64,000 nt of DNA from Faecalicatena contorta (GCF_039521745.1 NZ_BAAACT010000204.1); one strand, 5' to 3'. Shown: positions 9,441 to 18,740, counted from the stretch's first letter. Notes: generated by a model from the letters alone, not told the origin. Program-made: numbers and translations.

Positions 9441-9474
9441 GCACATTGGGAGGTTTTTACCTTACCCAATGTGC
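9441..9474. terminator. Stem-loop between convergent genes
   Basis: GCACATTGGG and CCCAATGTGC form a perfect 10-base stem with a 14-base loop. It lies 6 bases after the MATE stop and before the convergent nitroreductase stop. The T tract is weak on both strands, so the terminator role is probable from position only. Confidence 0.5.
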
Positions 9475-9538
9475 CAGTTCTGTCTTATACATCTTTCAAC
9501 CATTCTTGTATACATGATACGGGCCTGATTCCAGGCTT

Positions 9539-10057
9539 CTAAGCACGGATCACATAGCCAGCCTTCCTCGGCTTCGCCTGCCCCTGTTCCGCCGCATATC
9601 CCAGAATACAATGCCCCACGCCAATATACCGTTCCGGATCCAGGCCCCAGCCTGCCAGAATCTCTCTGCCCTCTTTCCCGTCAAACACCTCTCTCGCACG
9701 GTGAATCCAGCAGGATCCGATTCCAAGTGAAGCCGCTGCATTCAGCAGATTCCCAATAACCAGACTGCCGTCCTCAACGCAGGTTCCCCTGGATCTGTCT
9801 GCCAGCACGACAATCACCGTAGGAGCCCCGTAAAAAGGATCGCTGTCCGTCCCCATAACCTCCGCATTCAAAGCAGAAAGCCTTCGGATCATCTCCGCAT
9901 CCTGCACAACTACCATCACCGGAGACTGCAGTCCCATCCCGGTGGGCGCATACATCCCTGCCTGTAGGATCTGTTCCAGAATCTTCTCCGGAACCTGCTC
10001 TCCCGTATACTTACGAATACTCCTGCGTTCCTCCAGGCACCGCAATGTTTCATTCAT
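9539..10057 (-). CDS. Nitroreductase-family flavoprotein
   Basis: 172 residues from ATG 10057, with AAGGAGTG at good spacing. The N-terminal RRSIRKYTGEQVPEK and the following APTGMGLQSP are the FMN-binding signatures of the nitroreductase superfamily. The central AAASLGIGSCWIH and the C-terminal GYAAEQGQAKPRK also fit. These enzymes use FMN and NAD(P)H to reduce nitro groups, quinones or related acceptors. It is a small single-domain version and is probably transcribed alone; the physiological substrate is unknown. Confidence 0.92.
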   Translation of the reverse strand: MNETLRCLEERRSIRKYTGEQVPEKILEQILQAGMYAPTGMGLQSPVMVVVQDAEMIRRLSALNAEVMGTDSDPFYGAPTVIVVLADRSRGTCVEDGSLVIGNLLNAAASLGIGSCWIHRAREVFDGKEGREILAGWGLDPERYIGVGHCILGYAAEQGQAKPRKAGYVIRA

Positions 10058-10164
10058 TCAAATCACTCCTTCATACACTCCTAAACATCACAAATGGTTC
10101 CATCCCCATTGTACCATTTATATTTCTGTAATGAAACCCTATATGCCCGCATAGCGAGCTAGTC

Positions 10165-10199
10165 GTTACTATGCACGGCCATAGACCGTGAATAGTAAC
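10165..10199. repeat. Stem-loop in the nitroreductase upstream region
   Basis: GTTACTAT-CACGG pairs with CCGTG-ATAGTAAC around the loop CCATAGA, giving about 13 pairs with one mismatch. No T run follows on either strand. It stands between two minus-strand genes. The outer GTTAC/GTAAC resembles the ends of the palindrome family at 7974, but the arms differ. Confidence 0.55.
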
Positions 10200-10294
10200 C
10201 CCTCATCTTAAGCACTCCTCATATGCGGCAGTTCTCCCGATAATTTGGGCTAGTTTAACAGACAGCTGCTTCTTTTACAATTTTCCAACGCGCT

Positions 10295-10690
10295 TTAGCA
10301 GTAAAAAGCCCGGATTGCCCTGCTCAAATATTCCGCTGTTCCGTCTCCATAGGCCGTATCATAGTATTGGGCCATCCCCTTGTCCGTCTCATACATCTCT
10401 GCCAATTCCAACATCATAGCGCTCACATCGTCCATCTGATACAATTGTCTGGAGACAAAATCCAGCTCCCCTACAATCTGTTTTACTTCAAACGTGCTTA
10501 CATCCTTTCCCTTTAATTCCGCAAGTTTTTTATAAAGTGTTTTGCTTCTTTTCTGATAGGCATTAAAAACCTCTTCCGGCAGGTTATCTTTTACCGCGTC
10601 CATTGCTTTGTCTTTGCTGCCATACCATTCAATCATCTTCTGATAATTCCCCTGCGCTTTTTCGGAGCCCGCTCTTTCCAGAAACGATGC
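10295..10690 (-). pseudogene. Orphan TipAS-like domain (MerR-family regulator fragment)
   Basis: The frame encodes a C-terminal region resembling the TipAS antibiotic-recognition domain of MerR-type regulators, with the typical ending LAEMYETDKGMAQYYD followed by AEYLSRAIRAF. The first ATG is at 10636, but the frame stays open upstream to about 10690 (FLERAGSEKAQGNYQ) before a TGA, and homology seems to continue there. The N-terminal DNA-binding helix-turn-helix and coiled coil are absent; the upstream DNA belongs to the next gene. Most likely it is a decayed regulator. It could also be a free-standing drug-binding domain, since no internal stop is present. Confidence 0.6.
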
Positions 10691-10703
10691 TTTAAATATT
10701 TGA

Positions 10704-12011
10704 CTATTTCGTAATTTTCACATTTGGATAGATTCTTTCCATCCTGCTGTCCGGAAAATGCTCATCCAGGAAGTCTCCGACTGCTGACTTCTCCGTTTTT
10801 CCGGTATTTCTCTCCGTGTACCTTCCCAGTGCCATACCCGAAAGCAGCATATTGACAATCATAAATACGATTATTACATTGCAGATCACCTTTCCGGCGC
10901 GCATGGGAATCTTTTCAATCCACCCCGAAATCTTCGGGTAGATTCCCTTCATCCAGATAACGGCTGCGATCCCCCAGAAGAAACAGTACAGCAGATTAAT
11001 CCGCCCGCCCAGATTGAATGCAAAGTCACTGTAATCCCAGAAAACGGTTCCAAATACCAACTCCGTAAATACACTGCAGATATACTCGTAGGCCCCGCCC
11101 AGGACAGTTCCAAACAGAAAGATGAAGCTGTCGCTTTTCTCTCTGTATTTATAAAGTATCAGTGTCAGAATCGCGCAGGCCAGCCCCCATACGATGCTGA
11201 AAGGCCCATACACCACACTGCTGCGGCTCATCAGTTCCCCGCTCGTTATCAGGCAGAAGATGGTTTCCACAATGTCTCCCAGAAATGCGCCAATAAAGAA
11301 CAGGGAAACCAGCTTGTAAAAGCTGCACCCCTCTGCGAACACTTCCGGCCTTTCCTTTTCCTCCGCCGTTGCCGCAGCAGGCTCAATATCCGGAAATGCT
11401 TTCAGCATACGGTTCTGAATCCGGCGTGTAAGTGCATTTTCCAGAAATTTTGAAGTCTTATGTAATTCTTCCGTGATCTGGCTGATCCGCTTGTTTTTCT
11501 TCAGCCCCAGAATTGCAATTGCTGAGCCGATACTGTCCACTGCAAGCAGGATCACCGCCGTCCAAACAAGAATCACTCCCGCCAGTTCCGGCACCAGAGA
11601 TACAACCCGTAGCAGCAGCGGATTGATAAACCGGAGAGTCAGAACTGCACAGATTCCCCAGAGTACGGAGCTTTCCAGGCACACATAACCTTCGATATGG
11701 AAACGCCGTTCTGAATAGTTCCACCATTTTTTATGAAAAATCTTTTCCATCAGCCGCCCGGTCATATATTCTATGAAGGAGGCCAGTATCAGTCCGCCCA
11801 AAAACAGAAAGAATACGTGGTTCTTCAATTCCGGCAGGAAAACGGCAAATGCGGCAGCACCGGCTCCGTATATAGGGCAAAGCGGGCCGTTCACAAATCC
11901 CCGGTTGATAAACTTATGTTTTTTAACTGCTGCAACGGCAACCTCGCCGCACCATCCCACAAAGGAATAGATAACGTACAGCCAGAGCAGTTCATATCCT
12001 GTGTATTCCAT
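10704..12011 (-). CDS. CmpB-type putative ABC transporter membrane protein (PF06541-like), duplicated
   Basis: 435 residues from ATG 12011 (GGGAG five bases upstream); an ATG 12 bases earlier has a weaker site. The motif YSFVGWCGEV plus RGFVNGPLCPIYG near the N-terminus recurs in altered form near residue 230 (FIGAFLGDIVET and SRSSVVYGPFSIVWG), so the protein is a tandem duplication of the family domain. About ten to twelve membrane helices are evident. The family is annotated as a putative type IV ABC transporter, but no ATPase lies next to this gene. Function is unknown. Confidence 0.8.
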   Translation of the reverse strand: MEYTGYELLWLYVIYSFVGWCGEVAVAAVKKHKFINRGFVNGPLCPIYGAGAAAFAVFLPELKNHVFFLFLGGLILASFIEYMTGRLMEKIFHKKWWNYSERRFHIEGYVCLESSVLWGICAVLTLRFINPLLLRVVSLVPELAGVILVWTAVILLAVDSIGSAIAILGLKKNKRISQITEELHKTSKFLENALTRRIQNRMLKAFPDIEPAAATAEEKERPEVFAEGCSFYKLVSLFFIGAFLGDIVETIFCLITSGELMSRSSVVYGPFSIVWGLACAILTLILYKYREKSDSFIFLFGTVLGGAYEYICSVFTELVFGTVFWDYSDFAFNLGGRINLLYCFFWGIAAVIWMKGIYPKISGWIEKIPMRAGKVICNVIIVFMIVNMLLSGMALGRYTERNTGKTEKSAVGDFLDEHFPDSRMERIYPNVKITK

Positions 12012-12103
12012 GATTTCTCCCATCTTTTTCAGTAAATATTTTCAGCCTGCGAGACACATTGTAGCACAAAGTCTTCTGAATTACAGTGGATTATAAAAAA
12101 TTT

Positions 12104-12142
12104 ATCCCCAAAGAGTATGTACAGAGGGTACTCTTTGGGGAT
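12104..12142 (-). terminator. Rho-independent terminator of the sigma-ABC operon
   Basis: ATCCCCAAAGAGTA and TACTCTTTGGGGAT form a perfect 14-base stem around an 11-base loop. Read on the minus strand it is followed by TAAATTTTTT. It lies 31 bases after the permease stop at 12174. Confidence 0.9.
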
Positions 12143-12173
12143 ATCAATCATTTCAGGCGAAAGCACCTATAGT

Positions 12174-13421
12174 CTAACTTCTATGCCTGCAGTAAGAAAC
12201 GACTGTCAGGATGGTAAACAGCACTGTATTCACAGCGGCAGCTGCCACCATGACACAGGGCGTCCAGAACGCCTGGCTTCCCAGATATAAAAACCGGGTA
12301 TCCAGCAGTGCATATAAAAAGCTGTTTCCCATCCCGGTTCCTCCGGAAGGCAGGATCGCACAAATCCATTCTGCCAGGCTGCCACCCCAGAAATTGCTGA
12401 GAAATATGGGGAGGATACAAAAAATCAGCGCCGTTATGGCGGAGGCAAATACACTTTTTAGTCTGCTGGATAAAAACAGGGTAAAAAAGATTGTGGCAAG
12501 TAATGTCAGATACCCTATCCCAATAACAAGCATCTGCAGCCGTCCTACCGTTATTTCAACAAAAGTAATTGCAGAAAATGCAAACTGGATATCCGTTTGT
12601 CTGGCTTCCCATCCGAATGCCGAATTGACTGTTACTGTGAAAATTGTCATGCAGACTGCATATATTATGGTCAGAATCGTAAAGCATGCGAGCAGTTTCA
12701 CCGCTGCAAGACGCCGCCTTCCGTGCCGGGTACAGCGCAGGATCTGGTCGGATTCTGTCTGGTACTCTACCGAAAATATGGGGGCCGTAATTACCACTCC
12801 AACTACAGCCATTAAAAACACCATAATCCCAAAATATTCTATGGCATTCGTGTCCGTGCCGGGATAATAGGCAAATGGTTTCTCTACCTTTTCATACATG
12901 GCTGTTGCTTTTTCCCTGGCCTGCGGGTGGTCCGGCTGCTCCATATTCATCAGATCCACCAGATGCCGGCTGCACTGCTCATAAAACTTTCCTGCCTCTT
13001 CTGCCGTCAGATCCATCGTCTCTGCCGCAATTCCTGTTGTATCATCTGCGTACACTTCAGCCAGTTTACTGACAATAAACGAAACCGGCGCTATTTTTTT
13101 ATTGTATTCTTCCACCGGCATTTTTTCATCATAAACCCCATTTTCATACTGTCCGGCGCATTCCTGATATTGCGCCAGCGCTCGGACAATCATCTCCGGC
13201 GTAATGATTCCCGAATACTCCGCCTGCTCTGCCTTGACCAATTTTATGGCCTCCAGCCCTTTTACCTTTACCTTATTCCCGGCCTCATCCTGATACGTAT
13301 ATCTTACAAAGCTGATCGGAGCATACGCAAGAAGGGCAGTCAGCACAATGGCTCCCAATATCACGATCAGCACAGACCTCGTTTTCAGAATTCGCTTTAG
13401 TTCCATCAGATAAAGTCTCAT
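12174..13421 (-). CDS. ABC-2-type transporter permease
   Basis: 415 residues. An N-terminal helix (SVLIVILGAIVLTALLAYA) is followed by an extracytoplasmic region of about 150 residues and then five to six membrane helices, the layout of ABC-2 exporters. It starts one base after the stop of the ATPase gene, with GGAGG inside the end of that gene, so the two are co-translated. The ATPase, a further membrane protein and an ECF sigma factor precede it. Export of a peptide or antibiotic-like compound is a reasonable guess but the substrate is unknown. Confidence 0.88.
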   Translation of the reverse strand: MRLYLMELKRILKTRSVLIVILGAIVLTALLAYAPISFVRYTYQDEAGNKVKVKGLEAIKLVKAEQAEYSGIITPEMIVRALAQYQECAGQYENGVYDEKMPVEEYNKKIAPVSFIVSKLAEVYADDTTGIAAETMDLTAEEAGKFYEQCSRHLVDLMNMEQPDHPQAREKATAMYEKVEKPFAYYPGTDTNAIEYFGIMVFLMAVVGVVITAPIFSVEYQTESDQILRCTRHGRRRLAAVKLLACFTILTIIYAVCMTIFTVTVNSAFGWEARQTDIQFAFSAITFVEITVGRLQMLVIGIGYLTLLATIFFTLFLSSRLKSVFASAITALIFCILPIFLSNFWGGSLAEWICAILPSGGTGMGNSFLYALLDTRFLYLGSQAFWTPCVMVAAAAVNTVLFTILTVVSYCRHRS

Positions 13422-13422
13422 A

Positions 13423-14310
13423 TCAGCATTCCTCCTTTCCCGATTCCTCCTGCGGGAAAAGCCACAGATACAAATCTTCCAGTCTCGGACGGGCCTTCAC
13501 TGACTCCGGGAAAACCGGCTTTTCAGACAGATAACGGACGGAAACCGAATCGCTGTTATCATTGCGCAGGTTTACGATTCTGGCCTTCTGCTCTGCACGG
13601 TGCACATCATAGGGCGGGATCTGTGCATTCCAGACCTTTCCTTCCATCATCCCCACCAGCTCTTCCGTGGTGCCTGTTGCCACAATATGCCCTCCTTTCA
13701 TTACCGCATTCTGGAAGGCGATATATTCCACATCCGGTACGATATGTGTAGAGATCAGCACGATCCTGTTCTGAGCAAATTCAGAGAGCAGATTGCGGAA
13801 ACGCACTCTCTCCCCCGGATCCAGGCCGCTTGTGGGTTCATCCAGTATGAGAATTTCCGGTTCATTTAAAAGAGCCTGGGCAATGCCCACCCTCCGCTTC
13901 ATTCCTCCGGACAGCTTTACGATCTTTTTATTTTGTACATCTTCCAGCGTAAGCGTTTCCATCAGTTCTGCGATCTTCCGTCTTGTCTCCTTACGTGTCA
14001 GCCCTTTTAGCACTGCGACATATTCCAGATAATCTTTTACGGTAAATTCCGGGTAAAAACCAAATTCCTGGGGCAGATAGCCAAAAATATTCCGGTAGGC
14101 TTCCCCCAGCGCGCCAATTTCAATATCGTCATACTTCACACAGCCGGATGTAGGCCTCATGATCCCCGCGATCATTCTCATCAGCGTCGTCTTACCTGCC
14201 CCGTTTGCGCCAAGCAGCCCCCAGATCCCCGGAGTAATTGTCAGACTGACATCCTCTACGGCTGTCTTATCCTTATATTTTTTTGTAAGGTTTTCTATTT
14301 TCAGTTCCAT
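13423..14310 (-). CDS. ABC transporter ATP-binding protein (CcmA/DrrA type)
   Basis: 295 residues from ATG 14310, preceded by AAAGGAGCAG. Motifs are Walker A (GANGAGKTT), signature LSGGMKRR, Walker B (ILILDEPTSGLD) and the switch histidine (STHIVPD). A C-terminal extension of about 80 residues after the ATPase core is usual in drug and bacteriocin export ATPases. The permease gene begins immediately downstream and the 265-residue membrane protein gene lies 45 bases upstream. Confidence 0.93.
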   Translation of the reverse strand: MELKIENLTKKYKDKTAVEDVSLTITPGIWGLLGANGAGKTTLMRMIAGIMRPTSGCVKYDDIEIGALGEAYRNIFGYLPQEFGFYPEFTVKDYLEYVAVLKGLTRKETRRKIAELMETLTLEDVQNKKIVKLSGGMKRRVGIAQALLNEPEILILDEPTSGLDPGERVRFRNLLSEFAQNRIVLISTHIVPDVEYIAFQNAVMKGGHIVATGTTEELVGMMEGKVWNAQIPPYDVHRAEQKARIVNLRNDNSDSVSVRYLSEKPVFPESVKARPRLEDLYLWLFPQEESGKEEC

Positions 14311-14355
14311 TTCTGCTCCTTTCATTTCCGTTGCCTACTTTGCTGCTCAATGGAT

Positions 14356-15153
14356 TCAACAGGATGCCGGTCCATCCGCAAAGCTGTTCGTCTTCCAGAT
14401 CCGCCTGAGCTGATATGCACAGACTGCAAGGCAGAATATACATGCCGTCCACCCCACAGCCGCCGGCAGATCCGCCAGACTCCCGGTCCCGGTCCGGTCC
14501 ATTATAAAAATGAGGGCAAGAATGCATACTACCGCCGCGTTGCAGCTCTTTACATAAGACTGAATCCTGATATGCCCTAGCAGACCGATGCAGAGACCGC
14601 TCACAGCCAGAAATGGCAGCAGACTCGAAAAAACAATCTCCCGGAAATGGTATACATTTCCTGCTGCCGTCAGGCCCATCATTCCTCCGATCAGTACAAC
14701 AGCCCCCGCTTCCGTAATCAGCAGCCTGGCCGCCATCAGCCGTCCTGCGGAGAACAGCGAGGCACTCTCGATCTCTGACATCCGGTAACGGATACTTCTT
14801 CCCATCATCGGAACCGCCATCCACGCCAGCATCACAGCCATCGCAAACAGAAGATAGGGCAGATGCCTGGAGGCCGCTTCCATATTCCCTAAAATAGTAT
14901 GAAGAGCACAAAACATTCCAACCAGCGCCAGCAACTGTAAACACCATATTCTCCAGCCGATAAATCTGACCTGGCGCAGAACCAGTTCGCCAAATCCGAT
15001 CCTTCTGGTCCTGGACAGGCTGTTCTGCCTGCTTGTATAAAAAGTTTTCACCATACCGGTTGTTTTTTCCAAATGATTTTCACAAATCTCCGGTTGTTTT
15101 TCCCGGAACTCTTTTCTAAGCTCCGTAATAAATGCATCATTTTTCATCTCCAT
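14356..15153 (-). CDS. Membrane protein of ECF sigma-ABC operon (family not recognised)
   Basis: 265 residues from ATG 15153; a GTG at 15156 and an ATG at 15147 are alternative starts. The first 70 residues are hydrophilic and rich in charged residues, and about six membrane helices follow. The gene overlaps the end of the sigma factor gene by 17 bases and precedes the ABC exporter genes. The position right after an ECF sigma gene is where an anti-sigma factor is usually found, so the soluble N-terminus could bind the sigma factor, but no zinc-binding anti-sigma motif is visible. Alternatively it may be a third subunit of the exporter. Confidence 0.7.
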   Translation of the reverse strand: MEMKNDAFITELRKEFREKQPEICENHLEKTTGMVKTFYTSRQNSLSRTRRIGFGELVLRQVRFIGWRIWCLQLLALVGMFCALHTILGNMEAASRHLPYLLFAMAVMLAWMAVPMMGRSIRYRMSEIESASLFSAGRLMAARLLITEAGAVVLIGGMMGLTAAGNVYHFREIVFSSLLPFLAVSGLCIGLLGHIRIQSYVKSCNAAVVCILALIFIMDRTGTGSLADLPAAVGWTACIFCLAVCAYQLRRIWKTNSFADGPASC

Positions 15154-15718
15154 CACCCCGCCATTCCTGCATATTTTGCAATGTTCCCTCTTTGTCCTGC
15201 CCTGCAGCAGCCATCTTTTTCAGCCTTTTCAGTGCATAAAGAAGCTTTGACTGTACCGTTCTGACTGGCAGCCCGGTAATCTCCGCAATTTCCCGCAGTT
15301 TCATTTCCTGTCCATAACGCAGAAAGACCAGTTCAGACATTTCTTCCGGAAGCTGCCTGACAAACCTCAAAAAGTCCGTATCGTCTTCCGTCTCCTGGAA
15401 GGAGGCATCCACCAAAGGCACTGCTTCCAACACTTCGGCCTCCACGGGCACCTCACATTTCCTGCGGCTCATATCAATGCATGTATTCGCAGCAATCCGA
15501 TAGAGAAATGCACGGAATCTGCCCCGGTGGGCATACCTGTCCATATAGCGGACAGCCTTCAGAAATGTCTCCTGCACCGCATCCTCTGCATTTGCCTGGT
15601 TAGAGGTATGCCAGCAGCAATACCGGTATATTTCCGGATAATACATACCGACCAGCTCATCCAGCCCCTCCATATTCCCCTGTTCTATTTGTTTAAAAAT
15701 TTCATTTTCGCGCGTCAA
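15137..15718 (-). CDS. ECF-family RNA polymerase sigma factor
   Basis: 193 residues from a TTG at 15718 with GGAGG five bases upstream. Region 2 shows YCCWHTSNQANAEDAVQETFLKA-type sequence with the DAVQETF core, and region 4 shows LPEEMSELVFLRYGQEMKLREIAEITG with a helix-turn-helix. It leads an operon with a membrane protein and an ABC-2 exporter, so it probably directs transcription of these genes in response to an envelope signal. The AT-rich stretch upstream (15760-15815) has no recognised target promoter. Confidence 0.92.
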   Translation of the reverse strand: MTRENEIFKQIEQGNMEGLDELVGMYYPEIYRYCCWHTSNQANAEDAVQETFLKAVRYMDRYAHRGRFRAFLYRIAANTCIDMSRRKCEVPVEAEVLEAVPLVDASFQETEDDTDFLRFVRQLPEEMSELVFLRYGQEMKLREIAEITGLPVRTVQSKLLYALKRLKKMAAAGQDKEGTLQNMQEWRGDGDEK

Positions 15719-15952
15719 TTTTTCCTCCTCAGGGCGTCCCCTACTAATAATAACGGATGGGATTCCTGAAATGATTTAAATTTTCTAAATTAAAATAAAT
15801 ATTTTTTAAGAGACAGCCAAATCGTAGCTTCTGCCGCCTAAGCCGAGTATACATTCCGCTTTACCGCCGCCTGTAATCTTTCATATCCTCCCATATCTCC
15901 AGCGGTCTGTCAACTTGGTGTATCAGACAGACAAAAAAGCAGACAAAAAGAA

Positions 15953-15990
15953 GGCATATCCCTGGTTAAACATGATAGCCGGGGTATGCC
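15953..15990 (-). terminator. Terminator after recQ (works on both strands)
   Basis: GGCATATCCCTGG pairs with CCGGGGTATGCC around a 13-base loop. On the minus strand it is followed by TTCTTTTT and on the plus strand by seven T residues. It lies about 40 bases past the recQ stop. Confidence 0.9.
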
Positions 15991-16032
15991 TTTTTTTATC
16001 TGTTACTTTCTTTATTTTTCAATTTCCTGCAG

Positions 16033-18153
16033 TTAAAGAATCATTCCCATCTTCTTCAGCCTGCTGCGTATTCCGCCCTCTGAGCGGTGATGCACTTCAC
16101 TGATCTCCTTAATCTTCATACCGGATTGGTACTCTTCCTTCAGCCGCTCTTCCTCTTCTTCGGTCCATGCCGCGTACGCCTGCACAACGCCCTGTGAGAC
16201 CAGGCTGTCCCGGTATGCCTCAAATCCGTCTTTGATGGTTACTTTCTTTTTACCCGTCTTTTCGTCCAGTTCCTCTTCCGGCTCTGTCTTTGGCTCTACT
16301 TCCTCCGCCCGGATCCCTTTTTCTTCCATATATGCCTTAACCATGGCCATAAATTCTTCGCCGTACTTTTCATATTTATTTGTTCCGACCCCGTTAATCT
16401 CAAGCATGGCCGCCTTATTAGAAGGAAGATAAGTACTCATCTCTTTCAGCGTCCTGTCCGAGAAAATGATATACGGCGGCACATGGTTCTCCTGCGCCAT
16501 CTCATACCGTTTCTGACGAAGTCGTTCAAACAGATCCGGATATTTCACATCAACCACTTTCTGCTTCTTTTCCGCCTTCTGCTTTGCAGGTGCTTTTTCC
16601 ACTTCTTTGGGAAGTTTGAGGATCACCGGTTCCGGAGTCTCCTCCCAGACCAGATTCCTTCCCATTTCTGTCATTTTCAAAACCGGGTATTCATTCGTGG
16701 TCAGGAACAGATAGCCCTTCACCAGCAGGTCATTCATAATTTGCCGGATGCGGATCAGCGTAACTTTTTTCAGCGTGCCGTAATAAGGATTTCTGTCTAG
16801 CCTGAACTGGCGTACTTTTGCATTTTCAGATCCATGAACCGCATCGATAATCGCGTTGATGCCATACCGTTCTCCGCTTGTCCTGACCAGGTTGATCAGA
16901 CTGACTGCCTCCTGCGTCACATCAATATCCTGAAATTCCATCAGGCAGTTCTCACAATTTCCGCAATAATTACCGCCGTATTCTCCAAAATAGCGCAGAA
17001 TATAATCGCGCAGACACTCATTTGTAAAACAGTAAAAGGTCATTTTCCTGAGCCGCTCATTGTCCCGCTCCCGTATCAGTTCCCGCTCTTCATAATCCAG
17101 ATCTTCGTTCTCTGTCTGCCTGCCGATCAAAAATTCATTGATCTTCACATCCTGCCCGGAATACAGAAGTATGCACTCCGACGGCTCCCCGTCACGCCCG
17201 GCACGTCCGGCCTCCTGATAGTAGCTTTCTATATCTTTGGGCATATTGTAATGGATGACAAACCGCACATTGGACTTGTCAATCCCCATACCAAACGCAT
17301 TCGTCGCCACCATGATCGGTTTAATATCATAGATAAAATCTTCCTGATTTTGTTTTCTCGCGGAATCCGACAGGCCTGCGTGGTACTTTGCCGTCATGTA
17401 GCCTTCCCGAAGCAGGGCCTCATGGACCTCTTCCACATTTTTTCTGGTGTTGCAGTAGATTATCCCACTCTTATCCCCATTCTTCTGAAGATATGCCAGC
17501 AGCTCCGCCATCTTATTCTTAGGCTTTTTCACCGCAAAATAGAGGTTCTTTCTGTCATACCCCGTAACCATGACCGTCGGTTCCTGCAGTCCCAGAATAC
17601 AGACAATATCCTCCTTAACTACCTTGGTGGCAGTTGCCGTATAGGCCGCAATAACCGGTCTTTTCGGCAGCATATTGATGAAATCCACGATCTTGAGATA
17701 GCTGGGCCTGAAGTCCTGCCCCCATTGGGATATACAGTGCGCCTCATCCACAGCCACCATGGAAATATTTACACAGCTGACCAGCGATAAAAAGGACTCC
17801 GTCAGCAATCGCTCCGGCGCCACATAGATGATCTTGTACCTGCCGTTTCTGGCATTCTCCATCGCTTTTCTGTATTGAACCTCCGTCAGGGAACTATTAA
17901 TAAATGCGGCGTGTATCCCAAGCTGGTTCAGCGCCGTCACCTGATCCTTCATAAGAGAGATCAGAGGGGATATGATGAGGGAAATCCCCTCAAACAATAA
18001 CGCCGGGACCTGGTAACAGATCGACTTGCCGGCCCCGGTCGGCATGATCCCAAGGACGTCTCTTCCCTGCAGCGTACTTTCAACCAGTTCCTCCTGTCCG
18101 TCCCGAAATGAATCGTATCCGAACACTTCTTTCAAAACTTTATATTTATCCAT
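16033..18153 (-). CDS. recQ: ATP-dependent DNA helicase RecQ
   Basis: 706 residues. Motif I is MPTGAGKSICYQ and the DEAH motif VDEAHCISQWGQDFRPSY is complete. Motif VI reads YYQEAGRAGRDG. The zinc-binding region has cysteines in CFTNECLRDYI and NYCGNCENC. A winged-helix domain and an HRDC domain (DLFERLRQKR...INGVGTNKYEKYG) follow. The last 60 residues form an additional helix-turn-helix-like tail (EEERLKEEYQSGMKIKEIS), seen in Firmicutes RecQ variants. It unwinds DNA 3' to 5' in recombination and fork repair. The alkyltransferase-like gene lies 48 bases upstream. Confidence 0.96.
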   Translation of the reverse strand: MDKYKVLKEVFGYDSFRDGQEELVESTLQGRDVLGIMPTGAGKSICYQVPALLFEGISLIISPLISLMKDQVTALNQLGIHAAFINSSLTEVQYRKAMENARNGRYKIIYVAPERLLTESFLSLVSCVNISMVAVDEAHCISQWGQDFRPSYLKIVDFINMLPKRPVIAAYTATATKVVKEDIVCILGLQEPTVMVTGYDRKNLYFAVKKPKNKMAELLAYLQKNGDKSGIIYCNTRKNVEEVHEALLREGYMTAKYHAGLSDSARKQNQEDFIYDIKPIMVATNAFGMGIDKSNVRFVIHYNMPKDIESYYQEAGRAGRDGEPSECILLYSGQDVKINEFLIGRQTENEDLDYEERELIRERDNERLRKMTFYCFTNECLRDYILRYFGEYGGNYCGNCENCLMEFQDIDVTQEAVSLINLVRTSGERYGINAIIDAVHGSENAKVRQFRLDRNPYYGTLKKVTLIRIRQIMNDLLVKGYLFLTTNEYPVLKMTEMGRNLVWEETPEPVILKLPKEVEKAPAKQKAEKKQKVVDVKYPDLFERLRQKRYEMAQENHVPPYIIFSDRTLKEMSTYLPSNKAAMLEINGVGTNKYEKYGEEFMAMVKAYMEEKGIRAEEVEPKTEPEEELDEKTGKKKVTIKDGFEAYRDSLVSQGVVQAYAAWTEEEEERLKEEYQSGMKIKEISEVHHRSEGGIRSRLKKMGMIL

Positions 18154-18201
18154 TCATTTCCTCTTCCTGTAAATTGATGCCATTGGCTATTACATAATCT
18201 G

Positions 18202-18567
18202 TCAGATGTTCCTTCTGTCGAATTCTTCCCGCAGCCATAAAGCATCGTCCATTGTATTCTTCCAGCCGTCCCGTTTTAAATCAACCCGCCAGCCGTCTTC
18301 TGTCCAGCGTACCTCCACGCCCTCGTTTTGCAGCATTTGCTTCTGTAAATCCGGCGTGGCAAATGCCGCGGCTCCGCTTAATATCCCCTTCGCGTTCACC
18401 ACACGATGGGCCGGCGCATCCTCCCCCGCAAGCCCGCGGCTCAAGGCATACCCAACCTGCCTGGCATGCTTCGGTTTTCCGCACAGCAGTGCGATCTGCC
18501 CATAAGTAGAAACTTTTCCTTCCGGAATGATTGAGCATACCAAAGCCGTTCTTTTATAAAAATCCAT
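18202..18567 (-). CDS. Alkyltransferase-like protein (MGMT family, no active cysteine)
   Basis: 121 residues from ATG 18567; a GTG two codons earlier is an alternative start. The sequence GKVSTYGQIA and the recognition-helix region HARQVGYALSRG are those of O6-alkylguanine transferases. The active-site motif normally reads PCHRV, but here it is PAHRVVNAKG, so the alkyl-accepting cysteine is replaced by alanine. This makes it an ATL protein, which binds alkylated bases and flags them for nucleotide excision repair rather than reversing them. It lies upstream of recQ in the same direction, probably co-transcribed. Confidence 0.9.
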   Translation of the reverse strand: MDFYKRTALVCSIIPEGKVSTYGQIALLCGKPKHARQVGYALSRGLAGEDAPAHRVVNAKGILSGAAAFATPDLQKQMLQNEGVEVRWTEDGWRVDLKRDGWKNTMDDALWLREEFDRRNI

Positions 18568-18648
18568 AATCACACCCGCTACTGCCTTTAATCTTGTTAA
18601 AATCCCTTTAGCTTTTAGTATATATCACTCCTTGTGAAACTGCAATAT

Positions 18649-18740
18649 CGGGATTTGGGGACGAATCCCGGCGTAGATGGGGGCGCCACGCGAATTGTGA
18701 ACAATAAGCCCTCCGGCTTGTAGGAAAAGGCTCGTTCCTA
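18649..18740. other. Cluster of three hairpins in a GC-rich gene-free stretch
   Basis: The interval 18568-19053 has no convincing gene. Within it CGGGATT/AATCCCG (18649-18670), AAGCC/GGCTT (18706-18719) and TAGGAA/TTCCTA (18721-18740) form successive hairpins in a segment (about 18640-18780) clearly richer in G and C than the flanking AT-rich DNA. It could be a structured RNA or a decayed element. No T tract marks an end, and no known RNA family was recognised. Confidence 0.4.

Noticed and set aside
16834..17790. Long open frame on the plus strand opposite recQ (318 codons)
   Set aside because: It is the mirror of a well-supported recQ frame, has no ribosome site and shows no protein-like motif.
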